A stretch of DNA of 64,000 nt. Source: an uncultured bacterium. Lineage in GTDB: Bacteria; Bipolaricaulota; Bipolaricaulia; UBA7950; UBA9294. The notes below the pieces were generated by a model that worked only from the letters and a program-made list of their open reading frames with translations, made no database searches and was not told where the DNA came from. The DNA is taken from positions 1-64,000 of the forward strand of contig CAIOGO010000008.1 in the NCBI GenBank assembly GCA_903857865.1, in the 5' to 3' direction. Positions 34,084 to 42,366 of this stretch are shown here, piece by piece (position 1 is the first letter of the stretch; the number at the start of each line of letters is the position of its first letter). Made by a program: the position numbers and the translations under genes.

Positions 34084-35165
34084 GAGACGACGAGTTTCTT
34101 GCCCTCGCATTGAACCTCGCGGAGATGGGAGAAGGCGACGTCTCCCCGAATCCCCTCGTGGGCGCCGTCGTTGTCCGGGACGGACTCATTGTCGGTCGCG
34201 GCTACCACCGCCGCTTCGGCGGCCCACACGCCGAAGTCTTCGCCCTCGACGAAGCGGCGGAGCGCGCGCGCGGCGCCACAGCCTACGTCACTCTCGAGCC
34301 GTGCGCTCATTTCGGGAAGACGCCGCCATGCACCGATCGCATGATCCAGGCCGGCATCGCACGCGTTGTCATCGCCGCCGAGGACCCGAATCCCCTCGTT
34401 TCCGGACGTGGCGTCGCGGCCCTCCGTGCCGCTGGAATCGACGTGGAGGTTGGCCTGTTGCGAGACGTCGCGATGCGCCAGAACGAGATCTTCTTCAAGT
34501 ACATCACGACCCGGATCCCGTTCGTCCACCTCAAGCTAGCCACGAGCCTCGATGGTCGCATCGCGACGCGGACGGGAGATGCGCGCTGGATCAGCGGCGA
34601 GCCGGCCCAGGTCAGGGTTCATCGTTGGCGACGACGTTACGCAGCGATTCTCGTCGGCATCAAGACAGTGCTCACCGATGACCCGGAACTCACGGTCCGT
34701 CATGTCGTCGGCCGCAATCCCCTGCCGATCATCCTTGACCCGAGCGCGCGGCTTCCGCTCACAGCGCGCCTGCTCGGCGGCGAACGCCGTCCGATCCTCG
34801 CCGCGGCGCGCGTCGATTCGGCCCGGCAGGCAGAGCTCGAGTCGGCCGGCTGCCAGGTCTGGGAACTACCTACCGGGCGAGGCGACGTGGACCTCAAGCT
34901 CTTGCTCGAACGACTGGGCGAAGCCGGCGTCGATTCCGTCCTCGTCGAGGGGGGCGGAGAGACGGCGGCCGCTTTTCTTGCCGCGGGTCTCGTCGATCGC
35001 GTTTCCTTCGTCATCGCCCCGATCCTCATCGGCGGGCGTGACGCCGTGCCCGCCGTCGGCGGGCTCGGGGCCGAGCGGCTCACGGACGCGCACCGGCTGA
35101 CCGACATCTCGACCGAGTGGGTGGGTTCCGACCTCATCTACTCCGGCCGCGTCGGGCGCGCGTAG
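34080..35165 (+). CDS. ribD: Bifunctional riboflavin deaminase/reductase RibD
   Basis: A 361-residue two-domain enzyme. The N-terminal deaminase has the zinc site PHAEV (His, Glu) and EPCAHFGKTPPCTDR (two Cys); the C-terminal reductase starts at LKLATSLDGRIATRTGDARWISG with an NADPH-binding GGGETAAAF motif. It converts the riboflavin precursor diaminohydroxyribosylaminopyrimidine phosphate in two steps. ribE, ribBA and ribH are not adjacent. The 3' end overlaps the convergent epimerase by 28 bases. GTG 34080 overlaps the rpe stop. Confidence 0.95.
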   Translation: MRDDEFLALALNLAEMGEGDVSPNPLVGAVVVRDGLIVGRGYHRRFGGPHAEVFALDEAAERARGATAYVTLEPCAHFGKTPPCTDRMIQAGIARVVIAAEDPNPLVSGRGVAALRAAGIDVEVGLLRDVAMRQNEIFFKYITTRIPFVHLKLATSLDGRIATRTGDARWISGEPAQVRVHRWRRRYAAILVGIKTVLTDDPELTVRHVVGRNPLPIILDPSARLPLTARLLGGERRPILAAARVDSARQAELESAGCQVWELPTGRGDVDLKLLLERLGEAGVDSVLVEGGGETAAAFLAAGLVDRVSFVIAPILIGGRDAVPAVGGLGAERLTDAHRLTDISTEWVGSDLIYSGRVGRA

Positions 35166-36139
35166 CCGTTCGCCACGAACCAGGCCACGGCGCTCGCCAA
35201 GGCCTCGCGAACTGGGGTCTGGGGCAAGCCCAGCTCGCGGATCGCTTTCTCGGGACTGTAGAACATGGTGTGGCGAGACATGCGGACCGTGTCGCGCGTC
35301 AGCCGCGGCTCTCGCCCTGTGACTCTGCACAGCCATTCGTTGGCTCCTGCAAGCGCCGCGACCGGCGCGTACGGAAGGCGAACCCGTGGCGCGCTCCGTC
35401 CGCTCACCTCGCTCAAGCGGGAGAGGAACTCCTTCAGCGCGAGGTTCTCGCCGCCGAGAATGTACCGCTCCCCGGAGCGCCCCTCCTCGGCCGCCAGCAC
35501 GTGCCCGACGGCAACGTCTCGGACGCTGACCACGTTCATCCCTGTGTCCACGTAGGCCGGCATCCGGCCGTTGAGGAAGTCGACGACGACGCGGCCGGTC
35601 GGCGTCGGCTTGACGTCTCCTGGACCGACGGGGAAGGAAGGATTGACGATCACGACGCGCAACCCCCGCCTCGCGAACTCGGCGGCGACTTGCTCCGCGA
35701 CGTACTTGCTCCGCTTGTAGGCTCCCACGATCCGTGCCGGATCCATCGGAGTCTCCTCGGTCACGATCTCCCCCCTGCGTGGGACACCGAGCGCAGCCAC
35801 CGAGCTCGTGTAGACGACCGTCTCGATCCCCGCGCGTTCGGCGGCGGTGAAGACGTTGCGTGTCCCGACGACGTTGACCGCGTCAAGAAGCGCCGGATCT
35901 GGCACCCAGAACGAGTAGAGGGCGGCCACATGAAACACGCGCTGGCAGCCGCGCATGGCCCGCTCGAGCGAGTCCGCGTCGCGCACGTCCCCGACGGCGG
36001 TCTCGATCTGCAGATCGTGGAGATTGCGGAGATCCGCTCCCGTTCGAACGAGAGCGCGGACGTCGTCACCTCGATCAAGGAGCGCCCGCGCGACGTGGGA
36101 GCCGATGAACCCCGTCGCCCCGGTGACCAGTGACCTCAT
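35138..36139 (-). CDS. NAD-dependent epimerase/dehydratase, HpnA-like
   Basis: A 333-residue extended SDR enzyme starting at ATG 36139 (GGAGG upstream; the longer frame runs towards tRNA-Val). It has the nucleotide motif VTGATGFIGSHV, FHVAALYSFW, the active-site YKRSKYVAE (YxxxK) and the late NPSFPVGPGD motif that marks the hopanoid-associated sugar epimerase HpnA group. No hopanoid genes are nearby, so a general sugar or isoprenoid role is also possible. Convergent with ribD. Confidence 0.88.
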   Translation of the reverse strand: MRSLVTGATGFIGSHVARALLDRGDDVRALVRTGADLRNLHDLQIETAVGDVRDADSLERAMRGCQRVFHVAALYSFWVPDPALLDAVNVVGTRNVFTAAERAGIETVVYTSSVAALGVPRRGEIVTEETPMDPARIVGAYKRSKYVAEQVAAEFARRGLRVVIVNPSFPVGPGDVKPTPTGRVVVDFLNGRMPAYVDTGMNVVSVRDVAVGHVLAAEEGRSGERYILGGENLALKEFLSRLSEVSGRSAPRVRLPYAPVAALAGANEWLCRVTGREPRLTRDTVRMSRHTMFYSPEKAIRELGLPQTPVREALASAVAWFVANGYARPTRPE

Positions 36140-36230
36140 CGTATCTTCCTCCGGAAGAGGAAACGCGTCAGACCTCAGGCCCGACGCGCGCTTGACCCAT
36201 ACAAACCGCGCCAACCGGGGTGGCGCGCTG

Positions 36231-36303
36231 TGGGCGCAGCAGGGCTCGAACCTGCGGCCTCTCGGATGTGACCCGAACGCTCTCCCAGCTGAGCTATGCG
36301 CCC
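36231..36303 (-). tRNA. tRNA-Val (anticodon CAC)
   Basis: A minus-strand cloverleaf of 73 bases: acceptor GGGCGCA/TGCGCCC, D arm GCTCAGCTGGGAGAGC, anticodon stem TTCGG/CCGAG (one G-U pair) with loop GTCACAT (T33, anticodon CAC, A37), T arm GCAGGTTCGAGCCCTGC, discriminator A. CCA is not encoded. G at position 32 is unusual. Confidence 0.93.
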
Positions 36304-36320
36304 GCGTGCGCTATTGTAAC

Positions 36321-36416
36321 ACGAGTCTCGCCCGAAAGGGAGAGACTCGCAAGCCGCTCGGCGCGACGTGGACTGGGTGGGCCACGAGTCTCAACCAAGG
36401 AAGGAGAGACTCGCAA
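36321..36416. repeat. Tandem duplication of about 63 bp with internal hairpins
   Basis: ACGAGTCTC recurs at 36321 and 36384, and GAGACTCGCAAGCCGCTCGG at about 36342 and 36406. Each copy contains CGAGTCTC...GAGACTCG, an 8-bp inverted repeat. The array lies between rng and tRNA-Val and may give tandem transcription stops. Confidence 0.7.
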
Positions 36417-36443
36417 GCCGCTCGGCGTCGCACGCCGAGCGGC
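36417..36443 (-). terminator. Terminator hairpin of the metG-rng operon
   Basis: A perfect 12-bp stem (36417-36428 with 36432-36443, loop CGC) starts 2 bases after the rng stop. It is very GC-rich and has no T tract immediately after it. Confidence 0.6.
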
Positions 36444-36445
36444 CA

Positions 36446-37657
36446 TCAAGCGTCGAACTTCGCGTTCTCCAACATGTCTGACAGACTCTCCCCGCGCCGC
36501 TTGCGTGTGATCTCTACCAGCCCGAGCCCGGTCATGTCGACGAAGTCTGCCGACACGCGATCCTTCTTCAATTCCTCCCGCACCCTGTCGATGATTTGCT
36601 GCACGTGCTGAGAGTCGTCCATGTCCACGAAGTCGACGACGATGATTCCGCTGATCTGCCGGAGTCGAAGCTGTCGCGCAATCTCCGTCGCCGCCTCCAG
36701 ATTCGTGTTAAGGATCGCGGCGGCTTGGTTGCGATGGCGCACGTCGCCGCCGGTGTTGACGTCAATCGCAATCAGAGCCTCGGTCTCGTCAATGACAATC
36801 GACCCGCCTCCGGCGAGCGCAACGCGCCGCGACAGACTGTCTTGGATCTGGCGGTCGATGTCGTGTTTGGCGAACAACGGCTCCGGCCCCTTGTGGAGGC
36901 GGATCTGCTCCTTGTGCGCCGCCATCTGCATGTACTCCAAGAACGAGTGGATCTTCTCGTAAAAGAAAGGCGAGTCGACCACGACTTCCGCGATGTCCGG
37001 CCCCATCCAGTCGCGCAGAACCGCCTGTACAAGGCCCATCGCCTTGTACAGGAGGCGCGGAGATGTCGCGGTTTTCGCCGCCGCTCCGACGCGGTCCCAA
37101 CTCTCCACGAGAAGTCGGTAGTCCCGCTCGAGATCCTCGTCCGTCGCCCATTGAGCCGCCGTGCGGGCGATCATTCCTTCGCCCGGTTTCTTCAGGGTCC
37201 GCGCGAGCCGACGGATTCGTCGCTGGTCTCGTACTGACTCGACGCGACGAGAGACGCCAAGGCGATCCTCCGTCGGAAGGTAGACCCAGAACCGCCCGGG
37301 AATGCTGATCTTCGTCGTGCCCTGCGGGTTCTTCGTCCCGATGCCATCTCGCCGCACCTGGACCGTAATCATCTGCCCCTGACGCAACAGCTTACCGACC
37401 GGAATCCCCGCCTGCCACGGCTTGAACCCCTTCTCCTCGAGCATGCCGTCGTTCAGCTCGTTGAGAGAAAGGAACAGGCTCTTCCTCTCCCCAACGTCGA
37501 CGAACGCCGACCCCATTCCTGGGACCACGTCTTCGATCCGGCCGCGGTAGATGTTGCCCACGAGCTTCTCGTGCGACGGGTGCCCGTAGTAGATCTCCAT
37601 GAGCTTCCCGCCTTCGAGAAGCGCGACGCGTGTCCTCTTGTCCCCGTCCTCCGTCAT
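36446..37657 (-). CDS. rng: Ribonuclease G / E family endoribonuclease
   Basis: A 403-residue Rne/Rng protein without the RNase E scaffold tail. The S1-like domain near the start has VGNIYRGRIEDVVPGMGSAFVDVG, followed by the catalytic core GGSIVIDETEALIAIDVNTGG (metal-binding Asp) and the DMTGLGLVEITRKRRGESL ending. It processes 16S rRNA and mRNAs. The conserved family opening (ILISVD) is encoded upstream of this first canonical ATG, in frame back to an ATC at 37690, so the true start may be non-canonical. It is the last gene of the metG-to-rng operon. Confidence 0.93.
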   Translation of the reverse strand: MTEDGDKRTRVALLEGGKLMEIYYGHPSHEKLVGNIYRGRIEDVVPGMGSAFVDVGERKSLFLSLNELNDGMLEEKGFKPWQAGIPVGKLLRQGQMITVQVRRDGIGTKNPQGTTKISIPGRFWVYLPTEDRLGVSRRVESVRDQRRIRRLARTLKKPGEGMIARTAAQWATDEDLERDYRLLVESWDRVGAAAKTATSPRLLYKAMGLVQAVLRDWMGPDIAEVVVDSPFFYEKIHSFLEYMQMAAHKEQIRLHKGPEPLFAKHDIDRQIQDSLSRRVALAGGGSIVIDETEALIAIDVNTGGDVRHRNQAAAILNTNLEAATEIARQLRLRQISGIIVVDFVDMDDSQHVQQIIDRVREELKKDRVSADFVDMTGLGLVEITRKRRGESLSDMLENAKFDA

Positions 37658-37668
37658 GTCGACGGAGA

Positions 37669-38169
37669 TCAGAATCCTCTTGTCGTCGATTTGGCCACCT
37701 TCTTTCCCTCATCGAGTCCCTTCAGGATGACTGCGAACGGCCGGCCGTCCCGGAAGTCCACGAGATCGGGCGCGATCTCCAGAAGCGGGATCAGCGCGAA
37801 ACGCCGCTCGCACAACCGGGCGTGGGGGATCACCAAGTCGGGCTCCTCCACGCTGAGCTTGGCGTATAGGAGGATGTCGATGTCGAGCGGACGCGGCCCG
37901 AAGCGGATCCCCGCACGGCGACCGGCCGCCCACTCCGACTCCTTGCAGGCCTCGAGGAGGGAACGGGGCGAGAGCGACAGATCGGCCCGCGCTACGAGGT
38001 TGAGAAACCACGGCTGGTCCTCGACCCCGATCGGTTCCGTCTCGTAGAACGACGACCGGGCCGTCCACTCGACGCCACGTTCCTCGAGCGACGAGAGCCC
38101 GCCCTCAATCAACTGCCGTCGATCCCCAAGGTTCGATCCGAACAGCAAGTACGCCTCGACCCGATTCAA
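37669..38169 (-). CDS. folK: 2-amino-4-hydroxy-6-hydroxymethyldihydropteridine pyrophosphokinase
   Basis: A pyrophosphokinase of about 166 residues for folate synthesis. The signatures are AYLLFGSNLGDR, PWFLNLV and GPRPLDIDILLY. The TTG at 38169 overlaps the folB stop (TTGA) and matches the usual short N-terminus; ATG 38202 would add 11 residues. It is adjacent to folB, the preceding pathway enzyme. Its last codons overlap the possible extended rng start region. Confidence 0.92.
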   Translation of the reverse strand: MNRVEAYLLFGSNLGDRRQLIEGGLSSLEERGVEWTARSSFYETEPIGVEDQPWFLNLVARADLSLSPRSLLEACKESEWAAGRRAGIRFGPRPLDIDILLYAKLSVEEPDLVIPHARLCERRFALIPLLEIAPDLVDFRDGRPFAVILKGLDEGKKVAKSTTRGF

Positions 38170-38555
38170 GTTTGACGTTTGGTCACCACAGCGAACGAGC
38201 ATGCCTCGGGTCCCCACTCGGGGAAGGCAAGCTTTCGTATGCAGACTCGTACCTCAAGCAGATGCGGGAACTCCTGCAGCAAGTCGTCGGCGATCGCCCC
38301 GGCGAAGGACTCGATGAGGTGAAAACGTCGCCGCTGGTTCACGCTCCGAATGTGCTGCACGACGGCATCGACATCGAGGGTATCCTGGAGGTCGTCGCTC
38401 CGGACGGCCTCTCCCCAACGCCCCTTCATGTCGACGTCAATCCGAAACCGGCTGCCGCGCTCGTGCTCTTCCTCGTAGACTCCGTGGTGCGCGTGCAGCT
38501 CGATCCCCTCGACACCAAGGCAAACCTCGACGGATGCCTGGCCTTCGTTCTTCAT
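38166..38555 (-). CDS. folB: Dihydroneopterin aldolase
   Basis: A 129-residue aldolase with the FolB motifs IELHAHHGVYEEEHERGSRFRIDVDM and FHLIESFAGAIADDLLQEFPHLLEVRVCIRKLAFPEWG (catalytic Tyr/Lys positions). ATG 38555 is chosen for a normal N-terminus; GTG 38624 would add 23 residues of poor similarity. It supplies hydroxymethyldihydropterin to FolK. The other folate genes are not in the window. Confidence 0.9.
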   Translation of the reverse strand: MKNEGQASVEVCLGVEGIELHAHHGVYEEEHERGSRFRIDVDMKGRWGEAVRSDDLQDTLDVDAVVQHIRSVNQRRRFHLIESFAGAIADDLLQEFPHLLEVRVCIRKLAFPEWGPEACSFAVVTKRQT

Positions 38556-38719
38556 CGCCCGTCGCTTTGCGTCCCCGGGGCTGGAGGAAGAGGTCACCAC
38601 GCGGGTGACTTCCGGGATGTCCACAGCACCTCATTTGCAATGCCTCGCGCCTGGCCGGATCGATCCTGCCTCTGGTCGTCCCTGGTCCCTCCCCGGCACG
38701 CACGGTCTTGCATCACTCG

Positions 38720-39082
38720 CTAACCCTTCACGGCCTCTTCCTTCGCCAGCTTCGCGACCTCGGCGAACGTCCCCGGATCGCGGGCCGCGATGTCAGCGAG
38801 CATCTTGCGATTGATGGCAACGCCTCGCTTCTCCAGGCCGCCCAGGAGCGCCGAGTACGACAGGCCGTTCTGCTTCGCGGCTGCACCGATCCGCGTGATC
38901 CAAAGGCTTCGGAAGTTTCGTTTCTTCAGGCGACGTCCGATGTAGCTGTTCTTCAGGGCCTTCATCACCGCCTGTTTGGCAATCCGGTGCGATGTGCCTC
39001 GCTTGCCCTTGAAGCCTTTGGCGAGAGTCAGGATCTTCTTGCGACTCTCCTTTCTTTTGTTGCCTCCACGTGCTCGTGGCAT
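38720..39082 (-). CDS. rplT: Ribosomal protein L20
   Basis: A 120-residue highly basic L20: PRARGGNKRKESRKKILTLAKGF, then IRIGAAAKQNGLSYSALLGGLEKRGVAINRKMLAD. It is essential for early 50S assembly and often autoregulates rpmI-rplT. It follows rpmI by 28 bases with AAGGAG before the ATG. Confidence 0.97.
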   Translation of the reverse strand: MPRARGGNKRKESRKKILTLAKGFKGKRGTSHRIAKQAVMKALKNSYIGRRLKKRNFRSLWITRIGAAAKQNGLSYSALLGGLEKRGVAINRKMLADIAARDPGTFAEVAKLAKEEAVKG

Positions 39083-39110
39083 GCTCTTCTCCTTCGCTCC
39101 CTCCCGGGGT

Positions 39111-39314
39111 CTACCTCTTCTTCGGCCCGATCATCCGGGTGATCATCTTCTTCAGTCCCCCGGTCACTTCCTTGGCGTTCCTCGCGTGTCGCTTCGCCTT
39201 CGGGCTCTTCTTCACGTTCTTGTGCCAGTAGTTCGACATCACGTGGAAGAGCTTCCCGCTCTTCGACCGCGTGAAGCGCTTCTTTGAAGCGGAATGCGTT
39301 CTCTGCTTCGGCAC
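39111..39314 (-). CDS. rpmI: Ribosomal protein L35
   Basis: A 67-residue L35 (PKQRTHSASKKRFTRSKSGK, HARNAKEVTGGLKKMI). GTG start at 39312-39314 follows GAGGAGGAG. Normal infC-rpmI-rplT order. Confidence 0.96.
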   Translation of the reverse strand: MPKQRTHSASKKRFTRSKSGKLFHVMSNYWHKNVKKSPKAKRHARNAKEVTGGLKKMITRMIGPKKR

Positions 39315-39337
39315 GCTGCCTCTCCTCCTCGAGCCGC

Positions 39338-39847
39338 CTACCCCTGCTGCGACGGCACGACCATCATCTGCAGTATCTTGCCCTTGGCCATGGGTTGGCC
39401 CTCAACGCGGGCTATGTCCTTGACCTCTTCCTCCACGCGGCGCAGGAGCTCGTGCCCCTTGGTGGCGTGGATGATCTCGCGACCTCGGAAGAAGATGCTG
39501 ATGCGAACCATATCTCCGTTGGACAAGAACTCGCGAACTCGGTTCAGCTTCGTCTGGAAGTCATGCTCCCCGATCTTGATCGTGAGCTTGATCTCCTTCA
39601 GCTTTGAGCGGTGCTGTTGTTTGCGCTCCCGCTTCTCCTGCTGGTAGTAGTACTTCCCGAAGTCCACGATCTTGCATACCGGGGGGCTGGCTTGCGGAGC
39701 CACCTCGACCAGGTCCAGTTTCCTTTCCTTGGCGATCGCGATGGCCTTGTCCGTGGCCAGTACGCCCAGGTTCTCGCCATTCTCGTCGATGACCCGAACC
39801 TCCGGAACGCGGATCCGTTCGTTCACCCGCATCTTCCTACTGTCGAT
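39338..39847 (-). CDS. infC: Translation initiation factor IF-3, probable non-canonical ATC start
   Basis: A 169-residue IF-3: N-terminal RVNERIRVPEVRVIDENGEN, LDLVEVAPQASPPVCKIVDFGKYYY, linker and C-terminal domain IKIGEHDFQTKLNRVREFL. The first ATG (39832) has no ribosome binding site at proper distance, while a perfect AGGAGG (39853-39858) is 5 bases before an in-frame ATC at 39845-39847. IF-3 genes in other bacteria use AUU, so ATC is chosen. This would let IF-3 repress its own initiation. The ATC lies within the last codons of nadD. Confidence 0.93.
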   Translation of the reverse strand: MDSRKMRVNERIRVPEVRVIDENGENLGVLATDKAIAIAKERKLDLVEVAPQASPPVCKIVDFGKYYYQQEKRERKQQHRSKLKEIKLTIKIGEHDFQTKLNRVREFLSNGDMVRISIFFRGREIIHATKGHELLRRVEEEVKDIARVEGQPMAKGKILQMMVVPSQQG

Positions 39848-40469
39848 ACGAACCTCCTATTCCCTGTGCGCGCTCTCTTCCGCCCGTCCGGTACAAGCCA
39901 CGGCTCCGAACATACGCCGCCACGCCTCGCGGAACCCACGACTCGATCGGCTCCCCACTCGCCACCCGCTCTCGCACGAACGACGACGAGAGGTCGACGG
40001 CGGCCATGTCGAGCACATGGATGGTTGCCTCATCGTACGGAGGCCCGCTGAACGACGACAACGGAATCCCCGACCGGGGCGCGACGACAAGTGGCACAGA
40101 CCGCAACAGCGCTCTGTATTCCCTCCACGTGTCGATCCCCAGCAATCGGTCGGCTCCCAGGATGAAGCACAGCCCTTCTGGGCTATCATCCTTCATCGCG
40201 CGAATCGTGTCAATGGTGTAGGACGGGCCTTTGCGGTCGATTTCGATCCGCGACGCCGTGAGTCCGCGCCGGCCTCGCACGAGAAGTTGGACCATGCGAA
40301 ACCGATCCTCCTTCGTCTCCGACGGCCCGCCCTTCTGCGGAGGCACGCCGTTTGGGATGAGCACAACCCGGCTGAGCCCGCATTGTCTGAGCGCTTCCTG
40401 CGCTACGAGGAGGTGCGCGCGGTGCGGAGGGTCGAAGGTGCCGCCGAACAGACCGACTCTACGGCGCAA
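39837..40469 (-). CDS. nadD: Nicotinate-nucleotide adenylyltransferase
   Basis: A 210-residue enzyme that makes deamido-NAD. It shows the nucleotidyltransferase signature GLFGGTFDPPHRAHLLVAQEAL (T/HxGH-type), IPNGVPPQK, FILGADRL and the C-terminal SSSFVRERVASGE. A TTG start at 40469, or another TTG at 40475, is the only sensible choice; both lie just inside the obg 3' end. The placement between obg and infC is unusual. Its 3' end overlaps the infC start. Confidence 0.93.
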   Translation of the reverse strand: MRRRVGLFGGTFDPPHRAHLLVAQEALRQCGLSRVVLIPNGVPPQKGGPSETKEDRFRMVQLLVRGRRGLTASRIEIDRKGPSYTIDTIRAMKDDSPEGLCFILGADRLLGIDTWREYRALLRSVPLVVAPRSGIPLSSFSGPPYDEATIHVLDMAAVDLSSSFVRERVASGEPIESWVPRGVAAYVRSRGLYRTGGRERAQGIGGSYRQ

Positions 40470-41733
40470 GGTCAATGCGAACCTCGCCAATCCGCAGCGG
40501 GTCGCCGTCGTGGTAGCCAAGACGGCGAAGCTCCTTCAGCGCCCCCATCCTTTCCAGGCGATCCGCCAGGTACTCGGGCGCGTCCCGTGTGGACAGTACG
40601 AGCTTCCTGGCCGCATTCTCGACTGACCGTCCAGTGACGACGAAGCCATCCGCAGCGCGAGTTACTTCGAAGCCCGTCTCCCCTTCGTAGCCGTACACGC
40701 GACGTCGCGTCGCGGACGGCGCGATGACATCCTTTGACCTCTCCTCCTCCAATGCGCGGAAGGCACGCTGGATGAGCTCGCGCACTCCCCTCATGGTCGC
40801 CACCGAGAGGGGTAGAAGATCAACGCCGGCCGCGGCGAACGTCTCGCGCATCGCGGCGATCGCGTCCTCCTGCAGGAGATCGCACTTGTTGCCAGCGACG
40901 ATCTGCGGCCGCTGCGCGAGCGCCGGGTTGAATGCCGCAAGCTCGCCATTGATGCGCGCGAGGTCCTCCAGAGGGGTGCGTCCATCCAGGGCCGCAAGAT
41001 CGACGAGATGGATGAGGACCCTCGTCCGTTCGACGTGACGAAGGAATCGGTCGCCGAGTCCCCTCCCCGCGTGCGCACCGTCAATCAGTCCAGGCACGTC
41101 GACAGCGACAAACTGGTGACGCCCATCGACGTCGACGACGCCGAGATTCGGCACGAGAGTTGTGAACGGATAGTCGGCGACCTTGGCGCGCTTGCCGGAG
41201 ATCGACGAGATGAGGCTTGACTTCCCGACGTTCGGATAGCCGATGATCCCCACGTCGGCGATCAGCCGTAGCTCGAGCTTCAGCGTCCGCGCCTCTCCCG
41301 GCAGTCCGCGCTCACAGAGGCGCGGCGTCGTCCGCGTAGAACTGGCGAAGCTGGAGTTGCCCCGCCCGCCCTCACCGCCTCGCGCGACAACGACCTCGTC
41401 GCCTGGCAGCGCAAGGTCGGCGAGCGTCTCGCCCGTCCCCTCGTCGCGTACCACAGTCCCTACGGGGACATGCACGATGCGATCCTCGCCTCGTGCCCCG
41501 GCGCGGTTGTTCGCGCCTCCACTTCCGCCGGCATCGGCAGCGAAGAGCGGTCGATTCCGGAACGAGTAGAGCGTCGACATGCTGGAGGAAGCCTCGAGAA
41601 CAACCACGCCACCGGCCGCGCCGTTTCCGCCGTCCGGTCCCCCGAGCGGGTTGTGACGACTGGCAAGGAAGTGAATGACGCCGCCGCCGCCGCGCCCTCC
41701 GCGAACACGAACAGTCGCCTCATCGACGAACAT
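40459..41733 (-). CDS. obg: GTPase Obg/CgtA
   Basis: A 424-residue Obg GTPase: glycine-rich Obg domain (GGRGGGGVIHF, GGPDGGNGAAGG), G domain with P-loop GYPNVGKSSL, DVPGLIDGAHAGRGLG (G3), NKCD (G4), and a C-terminal OCT domain (TGFEVTRAADGFVVTGRSVEN). It acts in 50S ribosome assembly. It is placed after rpmA as in many bacteria. Confidence 0.96.
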   Translation of the reverse strand: MFVDEATVRVRGGRGGGGVIHFLASRHNPLGGPDGGNGAAGGVVVLEASSSMSTLYSFRNRPLFAADAGGSGGANNRAGARGEDRIVHVPVGTVVRDEGTGETLADLALPGDEVVVARGGEGGRGNSSFASSTRTTPRLCERGLPGEARTLKLELRLIADVGIIGYPNVGKSSLISSISGKRAKVADYPFTTLVPNLGVVDVDGRHQFVAVDVPGLIDGAHAGRGLGDRFLRHVERTRVLIHLVDLAALDGRTPLEDLARINGELAAFNPALAQRPQIVAGNKCDLLQEDAIAAMRETFAAAGVDLLPLSVATMRGVRELIQRAFRALEEERSKDVIAPSATRRRVYGYEGETGFEVTRAADGFVVTGRSVENAARKLVLSTRDAPEYLADRLERMGALKELRRLGYHDGDPLRIGEVRIDLAP

Positions 41734-41760
41734 CAGGTTGCAGAGCCTTCCTGAGGCAGC

Positions 41761-42021
41761 CTAGTCTCCTGACTCGGCAGGAAGGACATTGACGATCGTC
41801 TTCCCGCGATTCTCGAAGTGCACGGTGCCGGACACCATGGCGAAGATCGTAAAGTCCCGGCCCAGTCCGACGTTGCGCCCTGGGTAGTACTTGGTGCCCC
41901 GTTGCCGCACGATGATCGAGCCGGCGTTGACCCATTCGCCACCGAATCGCTTCACTCCCAACCGCTGGCCTGGGCTGTCGTGCACGTTCTGCGTTGAGCC
42001 CGTACTTGTCTTGTGCGCCAT
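41761..42021 (-). CDS. rpmA: Ribosomal protein L27
   Basis: An 86-residue L27 beginning directly with [28 protein letters not shown], with no Firmicute-type cleavable N-terminal extension. Conserved [29 protein letters not shown] precedes the ATG. Confidence 0.97.
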   Translation of the reverse strand: MAHKTSTGSTQNVHDSPGQRLGVKRFGGEWVNAGSIIVRQRGTKYYPGRNVGLGRDFTIFAMVSGTVHFENRGKTIVNVLPAESGD

Positions 42022-42030
42022 CTCTACTCC

Positions 42031-42357
42031 TTACAGAACCTCGACCCCGACCGTCTCTTCGTGCAAGGTGACGCTCTTCGCGTGGTCGCGTTCCAGTAGG
42101 CGAAACCCAACGACGAGCGTCTCGAGAATCGCGTCGAGCTCTCGGTCCAAGTGCGGGTCTCCCCGATCGACGACGAGTCTCATGTCGGTGCCGAAGGAAC
42201 TCTCCACCGAGACGTGGAGGTACTCCTCCAGGCTTGTCGCCACAGCTTCCAGCAGAGTGGAGACCGTCATCCCGAGGGTCGTCACTTGGCGAATGCCGCG
42301 AACGGCAACGCCCATCACACGATTCGTGTCGTCGCGCTGCACGAGGATCTCGCCCAA
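42031..42357 (-). CDS. Prp-like (YsxB family) protein lacking the catalytic Cys
   Basis: A 108-residue protein between rplU and rpmA, the standard position of prp, the protease that trims L27. It keeps the fold-like pattern (ILVQRDDTNRVMGVAVRG, TVSTLLEAVATSLEEYL, HLDRELDAILETLVVGFRLLER) but contains no cysteine at all and lacks the GHA His motif, so it cannot be an active Cys protease. L27 here has no extension to cleave. Overlap spacing is tight on both sides, so it is co-expressed with the ribosomal genes. Confidence 0.7.
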   Translation of the reverse strand: MGEILVQRDDTNRVMGVAVRGIRQVTTLGMTVSTLLEAVATSLEEYLHVSVESSFGTDMRLVVDRGDPHLDRELDAILETLVVGFRLLERDHAKSVTLHEETVGVEVL

Positions 42358-42366
42358 CTCGTCTCC

